From contig NZ_CP076538.1 of assembly GCF_018885265.1 (NCBI RefSeq), positions 4,934,001 to 4,998,000 on the forward strand: a stretch of DNA of 64,000 bases. Reading direction: 5' to 3'. Of this stretch, positions 45,356 through 53,318 are shown in pieces. Position numbers and translations under genes: made by a program. The notes below the pieces were generated by a model, which saw nothing but the letters and a program-made list of their open reading frames with translations, was not told the origin of the DNA and did not search any database. Position 1 is the stretch's first letter. Each line of letters opens with the position of its first letter. The stretch is from Amycolatopsis aidingensis (GTDB lineage: Bacteria > Actinomycetota > Actinomycetes > Mycobacteriales > Pseudonocardiaceae).

Positions 45356-45374
45356 CGAGTCGCACCGGGGGCAC
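45356..45374 (+). repeat. attR core, right copy of the 19-bp direct repeat
   Basis: Exact copy of bases 8049-8067 (tRNA 3' end), with no functional tRNA attached: the preceding bases form only a degenerate tRNA-like anticodon arm. Marks the right end of the island. The downstream integrase gene at 45472 suggests a second element inserted in tandem. Confidence 0.8.
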
Positions 45375-45471
45375 CAAAAGGCCAGGTCACAGGCGCGGCG
45401 GGTGGGCCTGTCGACCGTGACGCCGGGCGTGTCCATGGTTTATCCATGGAGAACGTCCGGGGGAGGTCTGA

Positions 45472-46739
45472 ATGCCTCGTCCGCCGTTGCCCCTCGGCAC
45501 GTGGGGTGAGATCCGTACGCTGCAGGTCCCGGCCGTGCTCGACGACACCGGGGCGCTGGTGAGAAGGGCCCGGTGGCGGGCCTTCACCCAGTACCGTGGC
45601 CGCGATGGCCGTACCCGCCAGGTCGAGCGAAGCGGGACCAGCCGTACCGCGGCCCTCCGCCGTCTCCGTGAACACCTGCGGTCCCTGACCGCCGCCAGCG
45701 GTAGTCCAGAACTGTCGGCCTCGTCTCGCCTCGCCGAGGCTGCCGACCTCTGGGTCGAACGGGTGATCAGCCGGCGGGAACCCACCACCTACGATCGCTA
45801 CCGGTGCCGCCTGGACAACCACATCCTGCCCACTCTCGGGGACCTGCTCCTGCGCGAGTGCACGATCGGCCGTCTCGAGCACTACTTCGACAACCTGGCC
45901 CTTACCCTGGCTCCGAACACCCTCCGGGCATCCGCAGCGTGCTCTCCGGGATCCTGCAGCTCGCCGTCCGCCGCCAAGCCCTGGACCACAACCCCGTCCG
46001 GAACATCGAGCCCATCGAAGGCGGCAACACCCGCCCCAAGCTCACCTTCACCGCCACCGACCTGAGCGACTTCCTCACCCGGCTCGACGCCGATCCCGGC
46101 GCCCGCCGAGCCGACCTTCCCGACCTCGTTCGCTTCCTGTTCGGTACCGGCGTCCGGATCAGCGAGGCCCTCGCGCTGCGCTGGTGCGACCTCAACCTCA
46201 CCACCATCACGGTCACCCGCGACGGTCAGGCCATCCCGCCGTGGTCGGTGTGGATCAGCGCCCACCTCGTCGTCGTCACCGGCAGAGGAATCCTCCGCCG
46301 CCCAGGCCAGGCCAACCGGACCAAGAAATCCGACCGGATCCTCGGCCTGCCCTCATACCTCACCACCGTGCTCCTGGCCCGCCACCCCGCCGACGCACGT
46401 CCCGACGATCCCGTCTTCCCTTCCGCCACGCTCGGCTGGCGCCACCCCTGCAACGTGCAGCGCTCCGTCCGTCGCCTACGCGAACGTGCCGGGTATCCCA
46501 CCTTCACCACCCACGTCGGTCGGCGCACCGTCGCAACCGTTCTCGACCACGCGGGGCAAACCGCACGCCAGATCGCCGACCAACTCGGCCACGCCAAGGT
46601 CTCCACCACCCAGAACGACTACCTCGGCCGTCACCTGGCCAACCCCCTCGCCCCCGCACTTCTCGACCACCCCACCGCACCCACGCCGGTATCCCTCGGC
46701 GCCACCGCCGCCCCGGCGCACACCGTGAACCCGTACTGA
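45472..46739 (+). pseudogene. Second tyrosine integrase, frameshifted
   Basis: GGGGGAGG precedes ATG 45472. The first frame contains the arm-binding and core-binding domains (YRGRDGRTRQVERSGTSRTAALRRLREHL, PTLGDLLLRECTIGRLEHYFDNLALTLAPNTLR). After about 45925 (gggc, expected ggggc) the family sequence continues in the -1 frame (IRSVLSGILQLAVRRQALDHNPV) with Arg in GTGVRISEALALRW, H-x-x-R in THVGRRT, LGHAKVSTTQNDY (Tyr). Sequence is quite unlike the first integrase, so it is from a different element. Confidence 0.75.
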
Positions 46740-46875
46740 AAGAAACGCATCGTGCCCGATCCCAGATTCTCCGCAGCGCGCCACCCGACGCGCACAACGC
46801 CGGAAACGACGCCGCCAGACGATCACAACGGCCGTCTCGCTCCTCCGCAGAGCCCTGGTACATCTCGGGGCGAAC

Positions 46876-47138
46876 GTGATCGCAGTACCGATCGTTGCGG
46901 CCACAGCCTCGGCATGGTGGTTCCAGTACAACGCGATGCGCGCGGCCGGACTCGCCGTTCTGCTGGCCTGCACGGTGGCCACGTCGCTGGAGTCCCTGGG
47001 CCTGACCTTCGCCGGTCTCGCCCACAAGGCACGCACCGGCCAGGACTCCGCAGCGCCCTACCGAATCGGAATGTGGGCCATCGTCTTCATCGCCGCCGCT
47101 GTGAACTACCGACACGGCTCACCCGGGACTGTCCGGAC
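46876..47138 (+). pseudogene. Membrane protein truncated by IS110 remnant
   Basis: GTG 46876 begins about 85 residues with three hydrophobic segments (MIAVPIVAATASAWWFQYNA, AAGLAVLLACTVATSLESLGL, IGMWAIVFIAAAVNYRHG). After YRHGSPG the frame enters sequence that belongs to the IS110 fragment. The remaining part resembles small DUF2637-like/SpdB-type membrane proteins of actinomycete elements. Truncated, therefore probably inactive. Confidence 0.45.
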
Positions 47139-47165
47139 AACCGAGGGGGTGTCCCTATGTGGTTG

Positions 47166-47581
47166 TCAAGCCGCCGCGGCAGGAGCGGAGTCTGGTCGGG
47201 GATGCCGGTAGTAGGTGCGGTTGCGGAGCATGGCGAACAGGACGTCGCAGCGGCGTCGGCGATGATGAACGCGTCGCGGGCGTCGGTCTTGGCGGTGCCG
47301 GGGTAGAGGTCGGCGATACGGCGCATAGCCAGTCCAGGCAGGTAGGCCATCTGGTGGCCGCAGGCGCGGGCGACCGGTAGCGCACCGATGGTGGCCGGTT
47401 GGTCGACAATGACCAGCAACGATCCGTGGGCGGCGAGCTTGTCGAGCAGCGCCCGCAGCTTAGGCTCGCTGTTGGGCAGCGGCCCGTCGTGCAGCCGCTT
47501 CCCGGTGGGGTCCAGGCCGACGCCGTGGTGTTCGCCCTTGCCGACGTCCAAGCCGAGGAACACGCCATAACTGCTGGTCAT
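47166..47581 (-). pseudogene. IS110-family transposase with large internal deletion
   Basis: From ATG 47581 the N-terminal DEDD (RuvC-like) domain is clear: GVFLGLDVGKGEHHGVGLDPTGK (first Asp), LLVIVDQPATIGALPVA, ARACGHQMAYLPGLAMRRIADLYPGTAKTDARDAFIIADAA. Directly afterwards the frame shifts into RCDVLFAMLRNRTYYRHPRPD and stops at 47166, which is the C terminus of the same family. Roughly 700 bases of the middle (end of DEDD domain, coiled coil, serine-containing domain) are missing. The copy cannot be self-mobile. Confidence 0.75.
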
Positions 47582-47730
47582 GCGCAGTGTCTTTCGTCCG
47601 TTGCGGGTGGTCGCCGGTCGAGCATCGATGGCTGGCACCCACGTTACGACGAGACCTACCCGAAAGCAGCCGTGTCCCTATTCAGCGGTCCTTCGATGCC
47701 ACCAGGCCCGGTGACACGCGGCGCGGCCCG

Positions 47731-47789
47731 GCCACCGTCGCCACCGTGGTTCGTTGCTGGATGCGACGAACCACGGTGGCGACGGTGGC
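47731..47789 (-). terminator. Perfect 24-bp hairpin, terminator-like
   Basis: Arms 47731-47754 and 47766-47789 are exact complements with an 11-nt loop. It lies 38 bases beyond the surface-protein stop and would terminate that minus-strand gene; it could also act from the other side. Longest perfect stem in the window. Confidence 0.6.
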
Positions 47790-47826
47790 GATCTGCTCGT
47801 TGTTTACCAGGCCACTACCCGTCCGA

Positions 47827-48996
47827 TCACCGCCGGTCAGCCCGGGTGCGCCGCCGCAACAGCAACAGGAGGCCACCGCCGGTGGCCACGGCGAGCAGCC
47901 CGATGATCGCGACCGGCGCCACCGATAGCCCGGTGACCGCAAGGTCGCCGGAAGAAGACATCGGCGTCGGCGTATCAGATTCGGCGACCGGCCCATCCTC
48001 CGTGGCCGTCGTCGTGGGCTCCGTCGTCGTGGGCTCCGTCGTCGTGGGCTCCGTCGTCGTGGGCTCCGTCGTCGGCGTGTCACCGCCACCGTCGCCGCCC
48101 GCGTCGGAGCGCGGCAAGGAGCCCGAGACCGTCGCCGACTCGCTACCGGCGGCCACGACGGCCTTGTTGGTGTACTCGTCGAGCGGATCGCCGCTCACGT
48201 CCGCTGCGACATACATGCGGATGACCTCGTCTTGCGCAACGTCGTCCACCCGGAGAACGAGCTCATCGGCCGTACAGCTGACGACCTCGTAACGGTCGGC
48301 GGAGACGGCCTGCACGTTCTGCAACTCGCCGACCTCGTTCCACTCCGCCGAGCTCTCAACCGCCACCGAGTCGCAGTCCATGGCCATGCCCGCTCCGACG
48401 GTGTCGGTGATGGTCACTGACGGCCACGGCCCCTTGACCGCCTCAACGCCCCACATCGCCCGCTCGTCCTGCTCACTCCAAAACCCGAACTTGCGCGACT
48501 TGCCACGGTCGATGACGCCTGCTCCAATGTAGACTGAGTCGGTGAATTCCGTGGTGTCGTTGACCGTGAAGGTCACCGGGTTGTCGGCGTTGAAGTCGAT
48601 CTCGTCTTGATTGAACTTGCTGGTGAAATATGCCGTACCGGCGACGTTGTCGTGGCTGTCCGCGTAGCCGGTCAAGGTGAACGTGGCGACGTCGTCCACG
48701 ATCTCGGCGGTGGCGACCGTCTCCCCGTCCGGCGACTTAAGGTCGAAGCCGTCCGCCGTGGCGTCCAGCTCTGGAGGCAACGTCAATGTGAACGTGTCAC
48801 CGGACGCTGCCGAATCCGAGACGGCCCAGTCGATGTCGACATGCACGGAGTCCCAGCGGTCAGCCGAATCCTCACGCACCTGAACATTCGTGATCGCGTC
48901 GTCGATCTGATCGGCGGAGGCCATCACTACCCCCAAGCCGAACACGGTCACCAGTACGACCGACAGCCCGGTCGCAACGGCAGCCAATATTCTCAT
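47827..48996 (-). CDS. Sortase-anchored cell-surface protein (LAVTG)
   Basis: Start ATG 48996 (AAGGAG upstream), 389 residues. Residues 1-28 are a secretion signal (RILAAVATGLSVVLVTVFGLGVVMASA). The body is beta-rich, with Ig-like adhesin features (DDAITNVQVREDSADRWDSVHVDIDWAVSD, FTLTLPPELDATADGF), similar to bacterial collagen-/fibrinogen-binding domains that carry internal isopeptide bonds. Then an E-P-T-T-T repeat stalk, the sorting motif LAVTG, a hydrophobic helix and a basic tail (RRRTRADRR). LAXTG is the class E sortase motif of actinomycetes. Located in the debris field, it may be cargo. Confidence 0.85.
   Translation of the reverse strand: MRILAAVATGLSVVLVTVFGLGVVMASADQIDDAITNVQVREDSADRWDSVHVDIDWAVSDSAASGDTFTLTLPPELDATADGFDLKSPDGETVATAEIVDDVATFTLTGYADSHDNVAGTAYFTSKFNQDEIDFNADNPVTFTVNDTTEFTDSVYIGAGVIDRGKSRKFGFWSEQDERAMWGVEAVKGPWPSVTITDTVGAGMAMDCDSVAVESSAEWNEVGELQNVQAVSADRYEVVSCTADELVLRVDDVAQDEVIRMYVAADVSGDPLDEYTNKAVVAAGSESATVSGSLPRSDAGGDGGGDTPTTEPTTTEPTTTEPTTTEPTTTATEDGPVAESDTPTPMSSSGDLAVTGLSVAPVAIIGLLAVATGGGLLLLLRRRTRADRR
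48008..48073 (-). repeat. 15-bp tandem repeat coding E-P-T-T-T stalk
   Basis: The unit gtcgtcgtgggctcc repeats four times exactly plus a partial copy (48008-48022, 48023-48037, 48038-48052, 48053-48067, 48068-48073). On the coding strand it encodes Thr-Glu-Pro-Thr-Thr. Perfect DNA identity suggests recent expansion and likely length variation between strains. Confidence 0.85.
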
Positions 48997-49304
48997 TGTC
49001 AGCTCCTTCTCAAAGATCCTGCCGTTCGTCGGTTCGGCTGATCCTCGAAACGAGATACCCGATATCAAGGCCACACCTTGACAGCCCCTCGCGGCAAGGG
49101 GGCCAGATCTTCGACAATGTCGCCCAAATTCACACGATTGTGCTACCCAGGTGGGTCGACTCATTACCCCGGGACAGAAGTCATTCCAGGCACCAGCTGA
49201 AGGCGGAGTCGAAGGCAAACCGCGCCGCACCACCGCACCGGACTGGGGCACGCCACCGCTGTACACCACGAGCTTGATGTCGATCAGCTCGGCAGTGCCC
49301 GCCG
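48997..49304 (+). other. Intergenic region, no clear gene
   Basis: About 300 bases upstream of the surface protein on the minus strand; must hold its promoter. Plus-strand frames here lack a ribosome site. Nothing else recognised. Confidence 0.35.
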
Positions 49305-49805
49305 ATGGCAGCACCAGCTTCGCTGACGCTGAGCACCTACAGCTGCAGCGAAGGGCAATACGTCGAGGTCGCCGATGCTGCCGACGGTGGATTTTGGGTA
49401 CGCGACACGAAGGACCGTTGCCGCCCAGCCCACTACTTCACCGCTGCCGAGCGGCGAGCGTTCGTGGTCGGTGTCAAGGAGAGAGAATTCGACACAGAAA
49501 CGCCCCGCGACCTTGACAGCCCTGTGGTTCCCGACTTCCGTGGCAGATTCTCAGCCCTACTGGCAGGGACACGGCAGATCTGCCACGGGAGTGAGATATG
49601 CGCGTTTGGGTACCGGGCCAGCGGCTCGGTACCCAAACGCGCTCGGTATGGACGATCATGTGCATATGATCGACGACACAGTCGGGGCCGTGCGCGTGCG
49701 GATTCACGTCGGCGAAGACGGCGCGGAATTCGCCATGCAGTGGCGTCAGGCCGGTACGGAATTGCTGTTCGTGACACAATCGTGGCGGACTTTCCGCTGG
49801 TATGA
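49305..49805 (+). CDS. DUF397-like protein, uncertain 3' end
   Basis: After ATG 49305 the frame reads LSTYSCSEGQYVEVADAADGGFWVRDTKDRCRPAHYF, then TAAERRAFVVGVKEREFD, the DUF397 pattern (S-C-S-x-x-x-Y-V-E-V-A, V-R-D-T-K, F-V-x-x-V-K). DUF397 proteins end about here, but the frame runs on for 80 unrelated residues through a large palindrome, so the natural stop was probably lost. No XRE partner precedes it. Remnant or fused form. Confidence 0.45.
   Translation: MAAPASLTLSTYSCSEGQYVEVADAADGGFWVRDTKDRCRPAHYFTAAERRAFVVGVKEREFDTETPRDLDSPVVPDFRGRFSALLAGTRQICHGSEICAFGYRASGSVPKRARYGRSCAYDRRHSRGRARADSRRRRRRGIRHAVASGRYGIAVRDTIVADFPLV
49600..49642. repeat. Perfect 16-bp inverted repeat with 11-nt loop
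   Basis: gcgcgtttgggtaccg (49600-49615) and its reverse complement (49627-49642). A 12-bp palindrome ggcagatctgcc lies just upstream at 49573-49584. It could be a terminator for the DUF397-like gene, the control element of the small frame at 49648, or the end of a mobile element. Confidence 0.5.
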
Positions 49806-49845
49806 TCAGACCGATCAAAGCAATGGGCAGCCGAGAGTACTCTAG
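49648..49845 (+). CDS. Small hypothetical protein
   Basis: A 65-residue frame from ATG 49648: MDDHVHMIDDTVGAVRVRIHV, then EFAMQWRQAGTELLFVTQSWRTFRWYDQTDQ. The composition looks protein-like and it starts six bases after the inverted repeat, but it overlaps the extended DUF397-like frame. No family recognised. Confidence 0.4.
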   Translation: MDDHVHMIDDTVGAVRVRIHVGEDGAEFAMQWRQAGTELLFVTQSWRTFRWYDQTDQSNGQPRVL

Positions 49846-49982
49846 TTTGATCCGGATGAGTGTTGGGATGAACACCAAAGGCAGCGCTGCATGATTTAAA
49901 TTGCGCTGGAGTGTGGTAGGCATAACCACCCCAATGAGGACGTGTGAACCCCACGCTGCGCAGCGGAACGCGGCGCCGGGCC

Positions 49983-50221
49983 ATGACCATGGCCGGAGAT
50001 GCCCCGGCCCGGTTGGACAATCTCACGTTGGCGCGCAAGGAGGGCTGGCGGTGTTTCGTCAACGCACCCACCCGCACCCAACCAGAGCCACTGACCACGC
50101 GAGAACTCTGCGCGTTGGGTGAGGTGGCGCTGGCCGACTACAACCGGCGGCGCCGGGAGTGGCACGCGAATCTAGGACCGATAAAGACCCGCAGTTGGCC
50201 GCGCTGCACGAGGACTTGTGA
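49983..50221 (+). pseudogene. TniB/TnsC-like transposition ATPase, N-terminal scrap
   Basis: Reads PARLDNLTLARKEGWRCFVNAPTRTQ, then LCALGEVALADYNRRRREWHANLGPIKT, then shifts frame to DPQLAALHEDL and hits TGA at 50219-50221. The order matches the start of AAA-type transposition helper ATPases in actinomycete transposons. No Walker motif remains. Decayed fragment. Confidence 0.4.
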
Positions 50222-50233
50222 GACATTGCGGAC

Positions 50234-50338
50234 GGCAATGCCCAGCTCCTCGGCGACATGGGCGATGGGACGGGTCTGGCAACGGGCGACCAACCGGCGG
50301 CGGCCCTCCAGTGACAGCGGGGCGTTCCGATGAGACAC
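50234..50338 (-). pseudogene. IS481-family transposase N-terminal scrap
   Basis: On the minus strand from GTG 50338: MSHRNAPLSLEGRRRLVARC, then RPIAHVAEELGIA. This is the characteristic opening of IS481-type integrase-core transposases (helix-turn-helix start). The match ends where the TniB-like scrap begins on the other strand, so it is a small fragment of mobile-element debris. Confidence 0.5.
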
Positions 50339-50438
50339 GGAAGGGTCTTTCTGCTCGACGGACGAGTGACTTGGCAGTTCTCATCCTGCCGCCGAAGGAC
50401 CCGTCCCCCGCCTCAGACCCCCACAGCCGTCAACAACG

Positions 50439-51011
50439 TCATGACCCGCAACAGCAGGCGGAATGCGCCTTGGTCACGATGGCGCTCATCACGATCTCGA
50501 ACAGGCGCTCGGCGCGCGCCTCGAGCCCCGGCTGGTCGCTGAGCCAGACGAGCGAGGAGACCAGGGCGAACAGGTCGGCGCCGTCGAGGTCGGTGCGCGC
50601 CGCGCCGGCCCCCTGGGCGCGGGTGAGCAGCCGCGCCCCGGACCCGCGCATCGCGACGCAGGAGGTGTGGAGCGCCGATTCGGGGTCTTCGATCGCCTGC
50701 ACCATCGCCGTCACGACGCCGCGGTAGTTCGTGCAGACCGCGATGAAGTCGCGCAACCACACCACCAGCGCCTCGCCAGGCGAGTTCGAGGTCTCGACTT
50801 GCCCCGCCCGCTCGGTCAGCTCGTCGAAACTTGTCCGGAGCAGGGCTTCGAGCAGCGACTCCCGGGTCGGGAAGTGCCGCTGCAACGTGGCGAGCCCGAC
50901 CCCGGCGCGGCGCGCGATGTCGCGCATCGACGCCTCGGTGCCCTGCTCGGTGATGACGGCGCCAGCGACGACGAGCAGGCGGTCGTGGTTGGCCTGGGCG
51001 TCCGCCCTCAT
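50439..51011 (-). CDS. TetR-family repressor
   Basis: Start ATG 51011 behind AAGGAGAGCAG, 190 residues. The helix-turn-helix is at residues 8-55 (LLVVAGAVITEQGTEASMRDIARRAGVGLATLQRHFPTRESLL). The all-helical ligand domain follows (LVVWLRDFIAVCTNYRG, LLTRAQGAGAARTDLDGADLFALVSSLVWL). It is divergent from a quinone oxidoreductase gene; three phased operators lie between them, so it very likely represses both. Confidence 0.9.
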   Translation of the reverse strand: MRADAQANHDRLLVVAGAVITEQGTEASMRDIARRAGVGLATLQRHFPTRESLLEALLRTSFDELTERAGQVETSNSPGEALVVWLRDFIAVCTNYRGVVTAMVQAIEDPESALHTSCVAMRGSGARLLTRAQGAGAARTDLDGADLFALVSSLVWLSDQPGLEARAERLFEIVMSAIVTKAHSACCCGS

Positions 51012-51029
51012 CTGCTCTCCTTGCTTAAC

Positions 51030-51086
51030 CGGGTCACTGACCCGTATTATCGGGTCAGTGACCCGGTTATACGGGTCTCTGACTCG
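51030..51086. promoter_or_regulatory. Three phased 15-bp palindromic operators
   Basis: cgggtcactgacccg (51030-51044), cgggtcagtgacccg (51051-51065) and cgggtctctgactcg (51072-51086) repeat at exactly 21 bases, two helical turns. The first two together form a 42-bp perfect palindrome (51027-51068). They lie between the divergent TetR and oxidoreductase genes and are the likely TetR binding array. Confidence 0.85.
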
Positions 51087-51120
51087 TTTCGAGTTTACCC
51101 CGTGAGACATGGAGAGAGCT

Positions 51121-52134
51121 GTGCCGACAGAGACCATGAACGCGATCCGCCTGCACGAGTACGGCGGACCCGAGGTGCTGCGCTACGAGGCGGCACCCGT
51201 GCCCAAGCCGGGGCCGGGCCAGCTGCTTGTCCGGGTGCACGCGGTAGGCGTCAACCCTCCCGACTGGTATGCGCGCGAGGGGATGCCCGACGTGCCGACC
51301 GAGCTGAAGCCGCCGGTCGAGCTGCCCCTGATTCCGGGGACCGACGTCTCGGGCGTCGTCGCGGCGATCGGTGCTGGCGTCGAGGGTTTCGCGGTCGACG
51401 ACGAGGTGTTCGGCCTGCTGAACTTCCCGCTCTCCTTGCAGGGCAACGCCTACGCCGAGTACGTCGCCGCGTCGGCAACGGACTTCGCGCACAAGCCGGC
51501 CGGTGTCGACCACGAACACGCCGCGGCCGTGGCCATGTCCGGGCTGACGGCGTGGCAGTTCCTGATCGAGCTCGGCCACGACTTCCCCTCACCGTTCCAG
51601 CAAGCCCAGCACCGCCCGATGGCGCTCGACACCGGGAGCACGGTCCTGGTCAACGGCGCCGCCGGCGGCGTCGGGCACCTCGCGCTGCAGCTCGCCAAGT
51701 GGCAGGGCGCGCGGGTCATCGCCGTCGCCTCCGGCGCCCACGAAACGTTCCTGCGCGACCTCGGCGCCGACGAGGTCATCGACTACACGAAGGACCGCCC
51801 CGAGGAGATCGCCCACGACGTCGACCTCGTCCTGGATTGCGTTGGCGGACCGCAGAGTAAGCGCTTCCTCAAGACGATCAAGCGCGGGGGCTCCCTCTAC
51901 CCGGTCTACTTCGGCGAGTTCGACGACGAGGAGAACGCGAGGCTGGGCATCACGGTGACGGCCGCGCAGGTCCGATCGAGCGGCGCGCAGCTGGTCGAGA
52001 TCGGCCGCCTGCTCGAAGACGGCACCCTCCGCGTCGAGGTCGACAGCGCCTTCCCGCTCAAGGACGCCCAGGCCGCGCATGAGCGAGCCGCGCAAGGGCA
52101 CCTCCAGGGCAAGATCGTGCTCACCGTCGCATGA
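51121..52134 (+). CDS. NADPH:quinone oxidoreductase-type MDR protein
   Basis: Start chosen at GTG 51121 with GGAGAG 7 bases upstream; ATG 51136 is an alternative. The product (337 residues) is a medium-chain dehydrogenase/reductase: IRLHEYGGPEVLRYE opening typical of quinone oxidoreductases, IPGTDVSGVVAAIG, the NADPH loop VLVNGAAGGVGHLALQLAK, and DEVIDYTKD. No structural-zinc Cys cluster, so it is a zinc-free quinone/enone reductase. Repressed by the divergent TetR protein is inferred. Its TGA overlaps the next ATG. Confidence 0.9.
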   Translation: MPTETMNAIRLHEYGGPEVLRYEAAPVPKPGPGQLLVRVHAVGVNPPDWYAREGMPDVPTELKPPVELPLIPGTDVSGVVAAIGAGVEGFAVDDEVFGLLNFPLSLQGNAYAEYVAASATDFAHKPAGVDHEHAAAVAMSGLTAWQFLIELGHDFPSPFQQAQHRPMALDTGSTVLVNGAAGGVGHLALQLAKWQGARVIAVASGAHETFLRDLGADEVIDYTKDRPEEIAHDVDLVLDCVGGPQSKRFLKTIKRGGSLYPVYFGEFDDEENARLGITVTAAQVRSSGAQLVEIGRLLEDGTLRVEVDSAFPLKDAQAAHERAAQGHLQGKIVLTVA

Positions 52135-52525
52135 GCCCGGCAGAGCGGCTCGCCGTCCACGAAACCCTGGCCCGCTACGCCTTCGCGCTGGACCAGCACG
52201 ACTCGACGGCGCCGGAGACCGTCTTGGCCGAACACGCGACCTGGACGTTCGAGATCCCCGGCGAGCCCGCCTCGGCCCCATCGCTGGACGCGAGGCGATC
52301 CTGGAGTTCGCGTGGGCCGCGGAAACCGGGCAGCGGTGGCACCACCTGACCAACGTCGTCGTCCGCGGCGCGGACACCACAACCGCGCTGGCGACCGCCT
52401 ACCTGATGCTGACGTCCAACGCGGCCGTGCTCGTGACCGGCGTCTTCACCTTCCAGCTCGACCACACCGGAGGTGAGTGGCGGATCGCGGAGCTGTTCCT
52501 CGCCGCCGACAACACCTGGTCGTGA
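52131..52525 (+). pseudogene. SnoaL-like protein, frameshifted
   Basis: ATG 52131 overlaps the oxidoreductase stop. First frame: LAVHETLARYAFALDQHD, VLAEHATWTFEIPGE. At the CCCC run near 52278-52281 the reading must move on to IAGREAILEFAWAAETGQRWHHLTNVVV, then LVTGVFTFQLDHTGGEWRI and ends at 52525. The joined 130-residue protein has the cone fold of SnoaL/NTF2-like enzymes. One lost C is the apparent lesion. Confidence 0.7.
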
Positions 52526-52618
52526 GTGGCAAGTCCCCTTAAGAGATACGACCTAGGAGCAGGCTGACAATCTTGATCACCAGCTCGTGAAAGACCGAGG
52601 TCTATCTATTCCTCGGAG

Positions 52619-52898
52619 TCATGGCGGCTTGTCGATGGCGTCCGACTCGGTAGCCGCGTCGACCGCGAGGTAGTCGGTCCAGCTGGCCTGGGCGAACTTG
52701 GCCCAGCTATGCGCTGTTCCAGGATGGATGCCGAACAGGTCGGCGATAACGATCGGCGGCAGCTCGCCTACGGCCTCGATCATGGCCGTGTTGCGGGCGG
52801 CGAGCGTGAGCAATCCGTGCTGTCGCAGGAGTTTCTGCACCGCGCGGGCGCTGCGCGGTTTGCCGGGCCGGGTGGCGGGCAGCAGGTACCGGGGTGGA
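52619..52898 (-). pseudogene. Recombinase C-terminal remnant
   Basis: Minus-strand codons read KPRSARAVQKLLRQHGLLT, then NTAMIEAVGELPPIVIADLFGIHPGTAHSWAKFAQASWTDYLA and stop at 52619. The L-A-D-L-F-G-I-H-x-x-T-A-x-x-W-A...W-T-D-Y-L segment is the C-terminal end of a tyrosine recombinase family common in actinomycetes. No front half is present. It abuts the AhpD-like gene end. Confidence 0.5.
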
Positions 52899-53303
52899 TC
52901 ACTGGCAGGCCCAGCGCAGGAAGGACGCGAGGTCTCCGCACCGGGTCGGATTGGTGTCCAGCCAGTGGTCGAGCTGATCCTGGGTGAGCGCATCAAGCGT
53001 GGATATCGCAGCGTCGAGCCAGTCCAGGAACACGCCGCACGGACCGTGTCGACCCGTGTCGACATCGGACAGCAACCTGGTGAGCGTACCTTCGGCGACA
53101 CCGAACGCCTCCGCGGTGGCGGTGTGCACACCGTGGCAGTAGTGGCAGGCGTTCAGCCCGGATACATAGGCGGCGATCAGTTCCCGCTCGGCCACGCTGA
53201 GCGGCGAGGGCCCGCGCAGCAGCTCCTGGTGGTAGTCGATGAGTGGGGCCGAGGTCTGCGGGTGGGCGCGAAACACGTCCAGCAGCGTGGCGCCCTCGGG
53301 CAA
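52899..53303 (-). CDS. AhpD-like/carboxymuconolactone decarboxylase-type protein
   Basis: About 134 residues, tentative TTG start at 53303; homologues usually have a few more N-terminal residues. The core ERELIAAYVSGLNACHYCHGVHTATAEAFGV has the C-x-x-C...H motif of AhpD-type peroxidase-related proteins. It overlaps or abuts the methyltransferase stop (16 bases), so it is probably the last gene of the radical-SAM/methyltransferase operon. Likely redox partner; substrate unknown. Confidence 0.75.
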   Translation of the reverse strand: MPEGATLLDVFRAHPQTSAPLIDYHQELLRGPSPLSVAERELIAAYVSGLNACHYCHGVHTATAEAFGVAEGTLTRLLSDVDTGRHGPCGVFLDWLDAAISTLDALTQDQLDHWLDTNPTRCGDLASFLRWACQ

Positions 53304-53318
53304 CGAGGGAAGATCAGG

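Noticed and set aside
45317-45376. Second tRNA gene at the right repeat
   Set aside because: Only an anticodon-like hairpin and the 3' end are present; no D arm or 5' acceptor strand. It is an attachment-site remnant.
48008-48073. CRISPR array
   Set aside because: Contiguous 15-bp repeats with no spacers inside a coding region; no cas genes in the window.
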